DNA of 64,000 nt from Phycisphaerae bacterium (GTDB lineage: Bacteria > Planctomycetota > Phycisphaerae > Phycisphaerales > SM1A02), in assembly GCA_002716385.1 (NCBI GenBank), contig PBAX01000027.1, positions 142,388 to 206,387 of the forward strand, written 5' to 3'. Position numbers and translations under genes: made by a program. How positions within the stretch are numbered: position 1 is the first letter of the stretch; each line of letters begins with the position of its first letter. Under the pieces are notes generated by a model that worked only from the letters and a program-made list of their open reading frames with translations, did not search any database and had not been told where the DNA came from. Below, in pieces: positions 16,533-25,441 of this stretch.

Positions 16533-17210
16533 TCAGGCTGGGACCTGATCCTTCAGCATGGCGAGCGCCAGCCCATCACCGATCGGATTGAGGCTGTATT
16601 CAACGCGATCATCGCCAAGCAGCTTCTTCGCCAGAGCTCGCGTCGCCTCCGTTGAGGAATCCGTCACTGAAGGATCGGCTACTCGTCCACCCTTGAGCAT
16701 GTTGTCGAAGGTCAGCAGTCCGCCGGGGCGAAGCAGCTTGAGTCCGAGTTCGTAGTACTCGAGAAAGGCTTCCTTGTCGGCGTCGAAGTACATGAAGTCG
16801 TAGGTACCACCCTGCCCGTCGGCGAGCATGGCCTCCAGCGATTCAATGGCCGGTCCAATGCGTGGCTCGATGCGTTCGGATACTCCGGCTCGATCCCACC
16901 AGGACTGGGCGACGGCCATGTGATCCGGGCTCAGATCGCAGGCGACCAGCACACCATCATCCGGAAGCGCCATGGCCATGCCCATGGCGCTGTAACCGGT
17001 GAAGACACCGACTTCGATCACACGACGGGCGTTCATCGTCTTGAGTAGCAGGGCCAGCAGCTGCACCTGTTCGGGCGAGGTCTGCATCTCCCCCTCCGGG
17101 TGACCATCCATGGCGGCGCGGAGCTGAGCCTGCACGGGCGTCTCACGGAGACTGTTCTCCATGAGCCACTCGTGAACCGGTGTATCAAGCTGAATTGTTC
17201 GTCTGGACAT
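16533..17210 (-). CDS. Class I SAM-dependent O-methyltransferase (CCoAOMT-like)
   Basis: 225 residues. The sequence follows the caffeoyl-CoA O-methyltransferase-like family: an N-terminal helical part (SPEQVQLLALLLKTMNARRV), the SAM-binding motif IEVGVFTGYSAMGMA, acidic loop ACDLSP, then DFMYFDADKEAFLEYYE (metal and substrate region) and GGLLTFDNML. These enzymes methylate small hydroxylated aromatics with a divalent metal; the substrate here is unknown. TACACT lies seven bases before the ATG and no Shine-Dalgarno is visible. The tagged secreted protein gene lies 30 bases upstream on the same strand. Confidence 0.88.
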   Translation of the reverse strand: MSRRTIQLDTPVHEWLMENSLRETPVQAQLRAAMDGHPEGEMQTSPEQVQLLALLLKTMNARRVIEVGVFTGYSAMGMAMALPDDGVLVACDLSPDHMAVAQSWWDRAGVSERIEPRIGPAIESLEAMLADGQGGTYDFMYFDADKEAFLEYYELGLKLLRPGGLLTFDNMLKGGRVADPSVTDSSTEATRALAKKLLGDDRVEYSLNPIGDGLALAMLKDQVPA

Positions 17211-17217
17211 GGCGGCC

Positions 17218-17223
17218 AGTGTA
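17218..17223 (-). promoter_or_regulatory. -10-like TACACT directly before the O-methyltransferase gene
   Basis: TACACT on the minus strand, seven bases before the ATG at 17210, with no ribosome binding site between. The spacing would put the first transcribed base at the start codon. The identical hexamer stands before murC and the sigma-54 activator gene. Confidence 0.35.
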
Positions 17224-17240
17224 GCGGGACTGGACGATTC

Positions 17241-17906
17241 TCAACACGGTCCCCAGGCCGCGATGAGTGTCAGCACATCGTTGACGCCGACCACGCCGTC
17301 GCCATCGACATCCGATTCCGAATCATTGGTGCCGTAGGCTCCGAGAAGCTGGAGGATGTCGTCCACATTGGTCTGGTTGTCACCATTGAGGTCCGTAGCG
17401 CACGAGGTACCGATGACATCGACCGTGATTTCAAGATCGACGTAGACCTCCTCGAGCTGAACCGTGACTTCGCCGAAGATGGGAATCGTCGTGGTGGCGG
17501 TTCCCAGGACGATGTTCTCCATGAGCAGGCTGCCTTCACCCTCCTCGTCGAGAAGCAGGGTGACATCGAATCCGAATGTGATCGGATCCGGCGGTGGTGG
17601 TTCGACGATGGACGTGGTCCCGCCATCGATCGGACACGGGCCCTCGAGCTGGCCACCGAAGGATGAATCCGGCAGCTGATCCGACACATCAATTGGACCG
17701 AACTCGAATCCGAAGTAGCTGACCAGAACCGAGACGCCGGTGACGCTGGCGTACATGTCGTAGAGCTCGCCATCGGCCCGAACGTTGGTCGGACTGGTCC
17801 AGGAGACATCCTGACCAGCAGTCTCGATGGAGAGTTGCCAGGTGGCTGAATCAGCGCCAACCATGGTTGTGGCGGCGGCGGCGACGATGAGGGCTGAAGT
17901 GATCAT
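17241..17906 (-). CDS. Secreted protein of unknown function with C-terminal dockerin-like tag
   Basis: 221 residues. It starts with a hydrophobic signal peptide (MITSALIVAAAATTMVGADS), followed by a beta-rich body of about 130 residues that I do not recognise, containing a Pro-rich link (EPPPPDPITF). The last 60 residues hold two calcium-binding, dockerin-type repeats (DLNGDNQTNVDDILQLLGAYG and DVDGDGVVGVNDVLTLIAAW) and end in GPC at the stop codon, the same tag as six other complete proteins in the window. AAGG abuts the ATG too closely to be a normal Shine-Dalgarno, so the exact start is uncertain by a few codons. Confidence 0.8.
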   Translation of the reverse strand: MITSALIVAAAATTMVGADSATWQLSIETAGQDVSWTSPTNVRADGELYDMYASVTGVSVLVSYFGFEFGPIDVSDQLPDSSFGGQLEGPCPIDGGTTSIVEPPPPDPITFGFDVTLLLDEEGEGSLLMENIVLGTATTTIPIFGEVTVQLEEVYVDLEITVDVIGTSCATDLNGDNQTNVDDILQLLGAYGTNDSESDVDGDGVVGVNDVLTLIAAWGPC

Positions 17907-17973
17907 CCTTCCATGATGGCAGGTCTGAGGCCCGGGTCAAGACCGGAAACCCTCTCTTGGGCATCAAAAAGCA

Positions 17974-18004
17974 CGCCGCGAGGCCTGGTATGGACCTCGC
18001 GGCG
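17974..18004 (-). terminator. Rho-independent terminator of the beta-helix gene
   Basis: A perfect 10-base-pair stem (17974-17983 with 17995-18004, CGCCGCGAGG paired with CCTCGCGGCG) with an 11-base loop. On the minus strand it is followed by GTGCTTTTT, so it ends transcripts coming from 18060-21455. It lies 56 bases after that gene's stop codon and separates it from the next tagged gene at 17906. Confidence 0.85.
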
Positions 18005-18059
18005 GACAGATTGGTCAGGGCGTGTGGTGTGCGTGACGAAGTCCTTCATCACGTCTGAA

Positions 18060-21000
18060 TCAGTCGTCGCAGGGCCCCCAGTTGCCGACGACGGTCAGCA
18101 CGTCGTTGACATCGACCAGACCGTTGCCATCGATGTCGCCGGCCGGGTTGGAGGTTCCCCAGGTCGCCAGGATGTAGAGGATGTCCAGGACATCCACGTT
18201 GTAGTCGAGGTTGGTGTCACCCGAGCAGGTGAACGGCGGCAGACAGGTATCGAGGAACTCGTTGCCCCCGAAATCGACCCAGGCACCGCAGATGTCATCC
18301 AAGCCATTCCAGCCATTTTCACAGAAGGTGGAATCCTGAACATAACTGGAACTGACACTATTACCGATGCCGCATCCTTCATTGCGAGAAAAATCACAAT
18401 TAACAAAGTCAGAAAATGTGAAGTAGCTTCCAGTAAAACCAGTTCCTTCATTACTCGAGAAAATACAGTTTTCAAAATACAGATCGCTCATGTCCCCATA
18501 TACCGCGCCACTGACATACTGCGTTCCGTTTGTTGAAAATTCAGTACCAGATAGAACGCTATTACATTGCGAGAATGAGAGAGCTGCGCCTTGATTGAAA
18601 GATGAACATCCTTTGAAAACACAATTCGAGTATTGCGAACTCGAATTGAGATTAAATGCGCCACCACCAGAATCGTATGCGATATTGGCAATGAATTGAC
18701 ATTGGTTCACGGATGCATTCCCATTCATGATTGCCATGCCCCCACCTGATCTAAATGGATCGGGCATGTCGTAGTAATAGCCTCCATCAAAATAATGACC
18801 TTCATTCACATTCTCGGTAAATATGCAACTCTCAATAGTTGGACTAGATGAGCTGCACCGCAGACCTGCACCTGATTCAGGCAAAACAGTTCCATGAATC
18901 GGATCGAAGTAATTCGTTCGGCAATCGCGAATCGTGAAGCCCTGGATGATGGTCGAGGCGTTCTCGTTGCTGTTGCACAGGATGCCGCGTCGTTCATCGT
19001 CACCATGGATGATGGTGACCTCGGCGCCGTCACGGCTTCGCAGCATGATGGCCTTGCCCATCATGTCGACGACCGGCGTTTCAAGATCGTCCCAGGGATC
19101 GGCCCGATACGTCCCCGGCCAGACCTCGATGATCTCGCCATCCTCGGCGTAGTCGATCGCATCCTGGATCGTCGTGAAGTCGCAGCCGCCATCGGCACAC
19201 ACGGTGTAGACGCAGGCGCCGACATCATTGCCGCCAAGATCGGTCAAGACACCGGTACCATTCGTATTGACCTGATACGGACGGTTGCAGGTGATCGTGC
19301 TGTTGGCCAGCGTCGATACGCTGCCATCGCCGTTGTACCAGCCGCCCCCACCGTTGAGCTTGATCTCGGTGTTCTCGATCGTCACGGTGGCATTTTGGTT
19401 GTAGAGACCGCCGCCATTGCCCCATGTCGCGTTGTTGTTCACGAGACGGCAATCGATCAGGGACAAGCTGCCACCGTTCTTGTAGATGCCGCCACCGTTC
19501 TGATACGCCTCGCAGTTCTCGATCCAGACATTCTCCATGACTACATCGGTTCCATTGATGTTGTCTCCGCTGGAGATATCGTTGAAACCACCGCCTGAAT
19601 ATCTTGGCCAGGAATCGGATTCACCATTGACCAGACTCAAATTACGCAAGGTGACACTGCTGTCACATTCGATCGTCGGCTGGTTGTACCACTGGGCATT
19701 GATCGTGGTCCGGTTGCCATTGACGGCGTCGATGGTGCCCTCGATCGTGATGTCCTTGCCGTAGATGTAGACCGGATAGTACGTATTGGCCGAAACTTCG
19801 ATGATGTATCCATCACCCGCTTCATCAATGGCATCCTGAAGATACCAGTAGTCCCCCGAGCCATCCCTGGCAACGATCAACACGCACGTCGGAAACTCGT
19901 TGCCGGAACCCGACCAGACGGCGTCGTCGTTGATATCGTCGGGTCGGTTGCATGAGAAGGTCGACGTGTCGATGATCGCCGTGATCGATTCGTCCAACCA
20001 GATGGCGCCGCCCGAACCAAATTGTTCATTCCCCTCAGAATCTATATATCCGGCGTTATTGCCTTCAAGAACAGTGCCGCTCATGGTGAAGGTGCCACCG
20101 GCACTGCCGTTGGCATTCATGCAGATCGCGCCACCGCGAGTCTGAAAACCATTGTCAGCCTGATTATTTGTGAAGCTACAATCGACGATCGTCAGACTGC
20201 CCCCGTTCTTCAGGATGGCCCCGCCATCAGCCCCACTACCACCATTGCTTGCTCTGTTGTTTCGGAACTGGCAATTTGTGAAACTCACATCCGTGGCATT
20301 GGCATTGAGACCATCGCTCTCATCCTTGAAGGCTGCACCATCTGAGTAGACGCTCCCTTGATAGATACCATCAAAGGTCATGTCGCTGAAGCTGACACTG
20401 GCCTCGGATCGCACCAGTGGGTCGTACCACCAGCCTCCTGCCAGAGTCGTATAGGTCCCGTTCGCATTCATGCTGCCGACGAAGGTGAGATCCTGCCTGT
20501 CACTTGGGATGTAGAGATTCTCGTAATAGACATCACCTGAGATGATGATTTCGACACCACTCGATTCGAAGTCGATGGCGTCCTGAATGTAGAAGTAGTC
20601 CCCCGAACCATCCTGCGCCACGTAGACCGGACAGCTGTAGTCGAAGTCGTTGTTCTTGCCTGAATAACTCCCGAAGATCGGGCTCTGCGGCTCGTTGCAT
20701 CCGAACTGGGAATTGTTCAGGAAGGCCGTGCAGTCGTTCTCGATGTACCACGCGAAGCCGGTGTTTCGAGTGAAGGTGCAACCATCGACACTCACCAGCG
20801 AGTTCTGGGTGTAGAGACCACCGCCGTATCCGAACTGGTTGGTCCCCTGGTCCGCCGCACGATTTCGATCGAGCACGCAGTTGGTCATCGACAGCGTGCC
20901 GTTGTAGAAGGCGATGCCACCACCTTCGTCATAGCTCGAGGGCGCATCCTCGGAAACACAGCGACTGATGCGACAATTCGTCATCTCGAGTGTGCCACCA

Positions 21001-21455
21001 GTCTGGCCCCCATCGAAATAGATGCCACCACCCTGAGATCCGTAGCACTCCTCGATCCAGCAGGTATCCATCTCGACATCAACCGCAGTGCCGTTGGCAT
21101 TGACTTTCAGACCACCACCGCGATTCGCATATCCGTTACGTATGATCAGATTGCTCAAGGAACAGTCGGCATCGACGGTTATGACTGGTCCGAAGAAGTC
21201 CCCATAGATGATCGTTCCTGGATCGCCTGGGCTCGTCGAGTTGCTCTGGCCAATGATGTTGACTGACGTGCCGTTGGTGTTGATGTTTTCCCAGTAGCTA
21301 CCGGCTTCGACAATGATGTCGTCGCCATTGCTCGCGGCATTCACCGCTGCTTGAATCGACGGGTACTCACTAGGCACAAGCAGCTCGGCCGCCAGGACAG
21401 TTCCCTGAATCGCGAAGACCGACAGGATCAACGACAGCACAGTGCGCATACGCAT
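18060..21455 (-). CDS. Giant secreted right-handed beta-helix protein with dockerin-like tag
   Basis: 1131 residues. Signal peptide MRMRTVLSLILSVFAIQGTV is followed by four consecutive pectate-lyase-like beta-helix units, each opening with a similar strand-helix phrase: PSEYPSIQAAVNAA (about residue 27), GDYFYIQDAIDF (280), GDYWYLQDAIDEA (527) and CDFTTIQDAIDYA (752). Within the units, coils recur with GGGIYFDGG, GGGLYNQN and similar. The C-terminus has two dockerin-like repeats and ends WGPCDD. The start at 21455 is set by GGGAGAGAG eight bases upstream and the signal peptide. A surface adhesin or polysaccharide-binding role is plausible; no enzyme active site is obvious. The stretch encoding the late fourth unit is much richer in A+T than its surroundings. 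Confidence 0.85.
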   Translation of the reverse strand: MRMRTVLSLILSVFAIQGTVLAAELLVPSEYPSIQAAVNAASNGDDIIVEAGSYWENINTNGTSVNIIGQSNSTSPGDPGTIIYGDFFGPVITVDADCSLSNLIIRNGYANRGGGLKVNANGTAVDVEMDTCWIEECYGSQGGGIYFDGGQTGGTLEMTNCRISRCVSEDAPSSYDEGGGIAFYNGTLSMTNCVLDRNRAADQGTNQFGYGGGLYTQNSLVSVDGCTFTRNTGFAWYIENDCTAFLNNSQFGCNEPQSPIFGSYSGKNNDFDYSCPVYVAQDGSGDYFYIQDAIDFESSGVEIIISGDVYYENLYIPSDRQDLTFVGSMNANGTYTTLAGGWWYDPLVRSEASVSFSDMTFDGIYQGSVYSDGAAFKDESDGLNANATDVSFTNCQFRNNRASNGGSGADGGAILKNGGSLTIVDCSFTNNQADNGFQTRGGAICMNANGSAGGTFTMSGTVLEGNNAGYIDSEGNEQFGSGGAIWLDESITAIIDTSTFSCNRPDDINDDAVWSGSGNEFPTCVLIVARDGSGDYWYLQDAIDEAGDGYIIEVSANTYYPVYIYGKDITIEGTIDAVNGNRTTINAQWYNQPTIECDSSVTLRNLSLVNGESDSWPRYSGGGFNDISSGDNINGTDVVMENVWIENCEAYQNGGGIYKNGGSLSLIDCRLVNNNATWGNGGGLYNQNATVTIENTEIKLNGGGGWYNGDGSVSTLANSTITCNRPYQVNTNGTGVLTDLGGNDVGACVYTVCADGGCDFTTIQDAIDYAEDGEIIEVWPGTYRADPWDDLETPVVDMMGKAIMLRSRDGAEVTIIHGDDERRGILCNSNENASTIIQGFTIRDCRTNYFDPIHGTVLPESGAGLRCSSSSPTIESCIFTENVNEGHYFDGGYYYDMPDPFRSGGGMAIMNGNASVNQCQFIANIAYDSGGGAFNLNSSSQYSNCVFKGCSSFNQGAALSFSQCNSVLSGTEFSTNGTQYVSGAVYGDMSDLYFENCIFSSNEGTGFTGSYFTFSDFVNCDFSRNEGCGIGNSVSSSYVQDSTFCENGWNGLDDICGAWVDFGGNEFLDTCLPPFTCSGDTNLDYNVDVLDILYILATWGTSNPAGDIDGNGLVDVNDVLTVVGNWGPCDD
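18300..18900. other. A+T-rich stretch inside the beta-helix gene
   Basis: By hand count, 43 of 120 bases at 18361-18480 are G or C (about 36%), while flanking sequence is clearly G+C-rich. The frame stays open and still encodes beta-helix coils. This points to a segment with separate ancestry or relaxed codon choice, not to a different gene. Limits are approximate. Confidence 0.6.
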
Positions 21456-21504
21456 GGTTCTCTCTCCCAATTGATGGACTCCCCCGGGGACTCCAGCTCG
21501 ATCC

Positions 21505-21533
21505 ATTGTGAGGAGTCGGACCCGACTGTTCAA
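21505..21533 (-). promoter_or_regulatory. Sigma-70-type promoter of the beta-helix gene
   Basis: On the minus strand TTGAAC (21528-21533), a 17-base spacer and CACAAT (21505-21510). The transcript would start near 21497, about 42 bases before the ATG at 21455. The same CACAAT -10 is found before the tagged gene at 31057-32559. Confidence 0.45.
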
Positions 21534-21582
21534 TACGAAAAGCCGCCTTTTCAAGCCTCCCCCGCCAGAACCATCCCCGAGC

Positions 21583-22962
21583 CTACTTGAGCCCGTATTC
21601 CTTGAGCTTCCGGTAGAGCGTCCGCTCCCCGATGCCCAGAAGCTCGGCCGTCTGCTCGCGGTTGCCGCCGGTCATCGCCAGCGTCTGCCGCATCGCCTCC
21701 TTCTCGAGACGATCGAGACCGATGCCCGCCAACGCCCCCATGTGCAGATGCTCGTCCTCGTCGGTCATGCGTATGTCGTCGGGAACCTCGGCCACATCGA
21801 TGTGCGGCGTCGTCGCCATCACCACCATGCGCTGCACGACGTTGAAGAGCTGACGGATGTTGCCCGGCCAGTTGTAGGCGACCAGCCGGAGCATGGCCGC
21901 CTCCGTGAAGTCCGGTTGCGGCTTGCCCTGATCGCTGGCGAAGCGACCCGCCGCATGATTCACCAGCAACGGAATGTCCTCTCGACGTTCCCGCAACGGC
22001 GGCAGGTGGATCTCCGCACCGTTGATGCGGAAGTAGAGATCCTCACGGAACTCCTCGGTCTCGATTCGATGCTTGAGATCACGATTGGTCGCACTCACGA
22101 AGCGGACGTCGACATGATGTTCGTTGTTGGTACCCAACCGGATGACCTCGCCCGTCTCCAGGACCCGCAGCAGCTTGGCCTGCATCGTCATCGGCATGTC
22201 GCCGATCTCGTCCAGGAACAGCGTGCCGTCGTCCGCGTACTCGAACACGCCCTCGCGATCCTTCTCCGCGCCGGTGAAGGCGCCCTTCACATGACCGAAG
22301 AGCTGATCCTCGAGCAGGCTCTCGCTCTGACCGGCGCAGTTGAACGCGACGTATCGCTTGTCCACCCGCTGCGACTGGTTGTGAAGCGCCCGGGCGATGA
22401 GCTCCTTGCCGGTCCCGGACTCGCCGGTGATCAACACCGGAATCATGCTCGGTCCGACCTGCTTGATGGTCTGGATGACCTTGCGCATCGGGGCGGAGTC
22501 ACCGATGATGCCCTCGAACCCGAAGGCCGAGTCGACCTTCCCTTGCAGACGGACATTGCTGTGACGAAGCCGGACCGTCTCGACCGCGCGATTCACCAGA
22601 TTACGGAAGACCTCCAGATCGAGGGGCTTCTCGATGAAGTCGTAGGCCCCACCCTGAAGCGCCGCCTTGGCCGTGCCCACGTCTCCATGGGCCGTGACCA
22701 TGATCACCTCGGAATCGGGCTGATGCTCGCGGGCATACCGAAGCACCTCGAGCCCCGAGTCGGGCTTCTCCATGCTCAGATCGGTGACGATCACGTCGAA
22801 GCTGCCCAGGCGAAGCTCCTCCTCGGCGGAGGTCACGCCGTCGACGATGGTGCAGACGTGACCCAGACGCCGAAGCGCCTCGGCCATGACCTCCGCATGA
22901 TCGACCTCGTCCTCGACGATCAGGAGTTGTGCGTGAATTGCCTCGTGTTGAGCTGTTGACAT
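21583..22962 (-). CDS. Sigma-54-dependent response regulator (NtrC family)
   Basis: 459 residues with three domains. An N-terminal receiver (about 12-125) has phosphoacceptor Asp61 (VIVTDLSM) and a conserved Lys in EKPLD. A central AAA+ ATPase carries Walker A GESGTGKE (180-187), the sigma-54 contact loop GAFTGA (227-232) and Walker [12 protein letters not shown]-terminal Fis-type helix-turn-helix contains [21 protein letters not shown] sensor kinase would phosphorylate it; none is adjacent. It is divergent from murC and separated by 65 bases. The start at 22962 is preferred over an upstream frame because the latter would overlap the murC promoter region. It may activate the flgI promoter at 3605, but that link is inference. 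Confidence 0.93.
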   Translation of the reverse strand: MSTAQHEAIHAQLLIVEDEVDHAEVMAEALRRLGHVCTIVDGVTSAEEELRLGSFDVIVTDLSMEKPDSGLEVLRYAREHQPDSEVIMVTAHGDVGTAKAALQGGAYDFIEKPLDLEVFRNLVNRAVETVRLRHSNVRLQGKVDSAFGFEGIIGDSAPMRKVIQTIKQVGPSMIPVLITGESGTGKELIARALHNQSQRVDKRYVAFNCAGQSESLLEDQLFGHVKGAFTGAEKDREGVFEYADDGTLFLDEIGDMPMTMQAKLLRVLETGEVIRLGTNNEHHVDVRFVSATNRDLKHRIETEEFREDLYFRINGAEIHLPPLRERREDIPLLVNHAAGRFASDQGKPQPDFTEAAMLRLVAYNWPGNIRQLFNVVQRMVVMATTPHIDVAEVPDDIRMTDEDEHLHMGALAGIGLDRLEKEAMRQTLAMTGGNREQTAELLGIGERTLYRKLKEYGLK

Positions 22963-22968
22963 GACCGA

Positions 22969-22974
22969 AGTGTA
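22969..22974 (-). promoter_or_regulatory. -10-like TACACT directly before the sigma-54 activator gene
   Basis: TACACT on the minus strand, six bases before the ATG at 22962. The divergent murC has the same hexamer at the same distance. No Shine-Dalgarno intervenes, so a leaderless mRNA is likely. Confidence 0.45.
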
Positions 22975-23015
22975 TGACAAACCGGCCTTCCATTCGCGAA
23001 TCCCCACCCCCCCGA

Positions 23016-23021
23016 TACACT
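23016..23021 (+). promoter_or_regulatory. -10-like TACACT directly before murC
   Basis: TACACT six bases before the ATG at 23028. The intervening CAAGGG touches the start codon and is too close to act as a normal Shine-Dalgarno. The arrangement mirrors the one before the divergent regulator gene. Confidence 0.45.
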
Positions 23022-23027
23022 CAAGGG

Positions 23028-24497
23028 ATGCCAACCTTGACCGCTGCTCAAGAAACCGGACGAGAAGACATCGATCTGAGACCCGGCCGACGCCTCCATC
23101 TGGTCGGAATCGGTGGATGCGGCATGAGCGGCCTTGCCCGAATGCTCATGGCCCGGGAGTGCCTGTGCACGGGATCCGATCAGACCAGCTCGCCCGTGAC
23201 CGACGGCCTGATCGCCGACGGCATCGATGTCCATGCCGGTCCCGCCCCCACCGAACTGCCCGCGGGAACCGAACTGGTCGTCGCCTCGGCCGCCATCGCC
23301 GAGGACCATCCCGAGATCGTCGCCGCCCGAACGCTGGGACTTCCCGTCCTGAGCTATCCCGAAGCACTGGGCCAGCTGCAACGACATCGACTCAGCATCG
23401 CCATCAGCGGCACCCACGGAAAGAGCACCACCGCCTCCATGCTCTGCCACATCCTCGTCGAGTGCGGACTCGATCCCGGCTTCATCATCGGCGCCAACTG
23501 CAGCCAGATCGGCGGTGGTTCACGAACCGGCGCCGACACCGTTCCCCAGGGACCACATGAAGGTGAATCAGGCATCCTCGTCTGCGAGGCCTGTGAGTTC
23601 AATCGCTCCTTCCATCATCACCGACCTGACCTCGCCTTGATCAACAACATCGAGGAAGACCATCTGGACATCTACGGATCGCTGGAGGCGATCATCGAGG
23701 CCTTCCGTGAATTCGCCTCGCTCATTCCACCTGCAGAGGACGGCGGCTCGCTCCTGATCGCGCACGACGGCGCACGACGACAGTCCATCACGCCAAGCCT
23801 CAACTGCCACGTCTCGACGTTCGGTTTCCATCCCGAGGCCGACTACCAGGTGGTCTACGACGCCAACGTCCTGCGTATCGGCATACTTCGTGAAGGCATG
23901 TGGGTGACTCACTGGACGAATCGGATGCCCGGTGGACACAACGCCCTCAATGCCGCCGCTGCCGTGATCCTTGCTCATCAACTTGGCGCTGAATGGGACG
24001 AGGCCGCCGAGGCCATGGCCTCCTTCAACGGTCTCGATCGTCGAATGCAGCGCTTAGGTGAGCGAAAGACCGCCGATGGCGGGTCCGTTGTGGTCTACGA
24101 CGACTATGGACATCATCCAACCGAAATCGAACAGACGCTTAAGGCGCTTCGGCTCGCCGAGAAACCCGAACGGCTCATCTGCGTCTTCCAGCCGCATCAA
24201 CACAGCCGGACTCGCTTCCTCCTCGATCACTTCGCTGAGAGCTTCTCCAGTGCCGACGAGGTGATAGTGCCACGGATCTATTTCGTTCGCGATTCACTCG
24301 CTGAAAAACAGCGGATCAGCGCCGTCGATCTCGTCGAGCGTCTCTCTGAACGTGGCGTGATGGCGAATCACATTCCCGAGTTCGACGACATCACGACCCA
24401 TCTGGAGAAGGAATGTGTGGATGGCGACCTGGTGGTGGTGATGGGCGCGGGCCCCGTCTGGAACATCGCTCACGACTTCATGGCGAACGGAACATGA
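23028..24497 (+). CDS. murC: UDP-N-acetylmuramate--L-alanine ligase
   Basis: 489 residues. MurC adds L-alanine to UDP-MurNAc, the first amino acid of the peptidoglycan stem. Visible are the N-terminal Rossmann motif GIGGCGMSGLA (27-37), the ATP-binding GTHGKSTTAS (128-137), NNIEEDHLDIYG in the central domain, GGHNALNAAAA and the C-terminal YDDYGHHPTEI. The frame is open to 22974, but that start would sit inside the region shared with the divergent gene, so ATG 23028 is used. Its stop overlaps the murB ATG by four bases. First gene of a short mur/ddl/ftsQ cluster. Confidence 0.95.
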   Translation: MPTLTAAQETGREDIDLRPGRRLHLVGIGGCGMSGLARMLMARECLCTGSDQTSSPVTDGLIADGIDVHAGPAPTELPAGTELVVASAAIAEDHPEIVAARTLGLPVLSYPEALGQLQRHRLSIAISGTHGKSTTASMLCHILVECGLDPGFIIGANCSQIGGGSRTGADTVPQGPHEGESGILVCEACEFNRSFHHHRPDLALINNIEEDHLDIYGSLEAIIEAFREFASLIPPAEDGGSLLIAHDGARRQSITPSLNCHVSTFGFHPEADYQVVYDANVLRIGILREGMWVTHWTNRMPGGHNALNAAAAVILAHQLGAEWDEAAEAMASFNGLDRRMQRLGERKTADGGSVVVYDDYGHHPTEIEQTLKALRLAEKPERLICVFQPHQHSRTRFLLDHFAESFSSADEVIVPRIYFVRDSLAEKQRISAVDLVERLSERGVMANHIPEFDDITTHLEKECVDGDLVVVMGAGPVWNIAHDFMANGT

Positions 24498-25441
24498 TCG
24501 ACTCGACACGATCCAGTCTGGTCGGCGGCCTCGATCTCGACATCGAGTTCGACGCCCCCATCGGCGCCCTGACCTGGTTCGGCATCGGCGGACACGCCCC
24601 GATGCTCGTCCGTCCCAGATCCGAGGATGCACTGGCCACCCTGCTGTCGCGATGTCACCAGACCGAAGTGCCGGTCCGCATACTCGGCGGCGGTGCGAAT
24701 CTTCTGGTCGATGACTCAGGCATCGAAGGACTCGTCATCAAGCTCGATCATGACTGCTTCACCAGCCGGAAGTACAACCGCGAGGGCGAAGTCGATCGCG
24801 CTCTGGTGGCCGCGGGCAGTGATCTCTTCCAACTGGTCAATGAAACCGCTCGGCACGGGCTTGATGGTGTCAGCCAGCTGGCCGGAGTACCGGGCACGCT
24901 CGGGGGGGCCATACGAATGAATGCCGGTGGTAACTTCGGCGATACCGGACAGGTGATCGAATCCATCAGCATGCTCGACATGACCGGCCGCAGACTTGAA
25001 CTGAATCGTGATGAACTGACCTTCGACTATCGACAAAGCAGTGTGCCCAACGGAATCGTCTGCTCGGCGATTCTCCAGCTCGAACCGACCGATCCCGTGA
25101 AGGTACGCAACAAGGTTCGTGAGATCTTCGCCAAGAAGAAGGCCTCCCAACCGATGGCCGACAACTCGGCTGGATGCGCCTTCCGCAATCCGGTCATCGA
25201 CGGCCAACGTGTTTCCGCCGGCCAGCTCATCGACGAAGCCGGACTGAAGGAACTCAACGTCGGCGGCGCCACCGTCAGCCCACGTCATGCCAACTTCATC
25301 TCGACCACCCCGCAGGCGACCGCCAGAGACGTCATGAAACTCATGACCATGGTCCAGACTCGCGTGCATGAGCACTGCGGCGCCTCGCTGCAGCCGGAAG
25401 TGGTGATCTGGTCGGATGATCCCGAGGCACCTCGGCCATGA
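24494..25441 (+). CDS. murB: UDP-N-acetylenolpyruvoylglucosamine reductase
   Basis: 315 residues. MurB reduces UDP-GlcNAc-enolpyruvate to UDP-MurNAc using NADPH and FAD. Recognisable are TWFGIGGHAPML, the FAD-binding RILGGGANLLV, LAGVPGTLGGAIRMNAGGNFG, the active-site Ser region in NSAGCAFRNP and SAGQLIDEAGLKELNVGGA. The start at 24494 is set by the ATGA overlap with murC; earlier in-frame codons lie inside murC. It is itself overlapped by ddl at 25438-25441. Confidence 0.95.
   Translation: MIDSTRSSLVGGLDLDIEFDAPIGALTWFGIGGHAPMLVRPRSEDALATLLSRCHQTEVPVRILGGGANLLVDDSGIEGLVIKLDHDCFTSRKYNREGEVDRALVAAGSDLFQLVNETARHGLDGVSQLAGVPGTLGGAIRMNAGGNFGDTGQVIESISMLDMTGRRLELNRDELTFDYRQSSVPNGIVCSAILQLEPTDPVKVRNKVREIFAKKKASQPMADNSAGCAFRNPVIDGQRVSAGQLIDEAGLKELNVGGATVSPRHANFISTTPQATARDVMKLMTMVQTRVHEHCGASLQPEVVIWSDDPEAPRP

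Noticed and set aside
18060..21455. Repeats in the beta-helix gene as a CRISPR array
   Set aside because: The repeats are degenerate, spaced by hundreds of bases and in one open frame; they encode protein coils.
21538..21553. GAAAAG/CTTTTC inverted repeat after the sigma-54 activator gene as a terminator
   Set aside because: The stem is six weak A+T-rich pairs; too little to call, although it lies in the right place.
21508..22959. Long plus-strand open frame opposite the sigma-54 activator gene (about 480 codons)
   Set aside because: It is the antisense shadow of a protein with full receiver, AAA+ and HTH motifs. The plus-strand product shows no recognisable domain and high Arg/His/Leu bias typical of antisense frames in G+C-rich DNA.
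22974..23027. Upstream ATG of murC at 22974
   Set aside because: It would place the murC start 11 bases from the divergent gene's ATG and inside its -10 box; the conserved MurC N-terminus begins after 23028.
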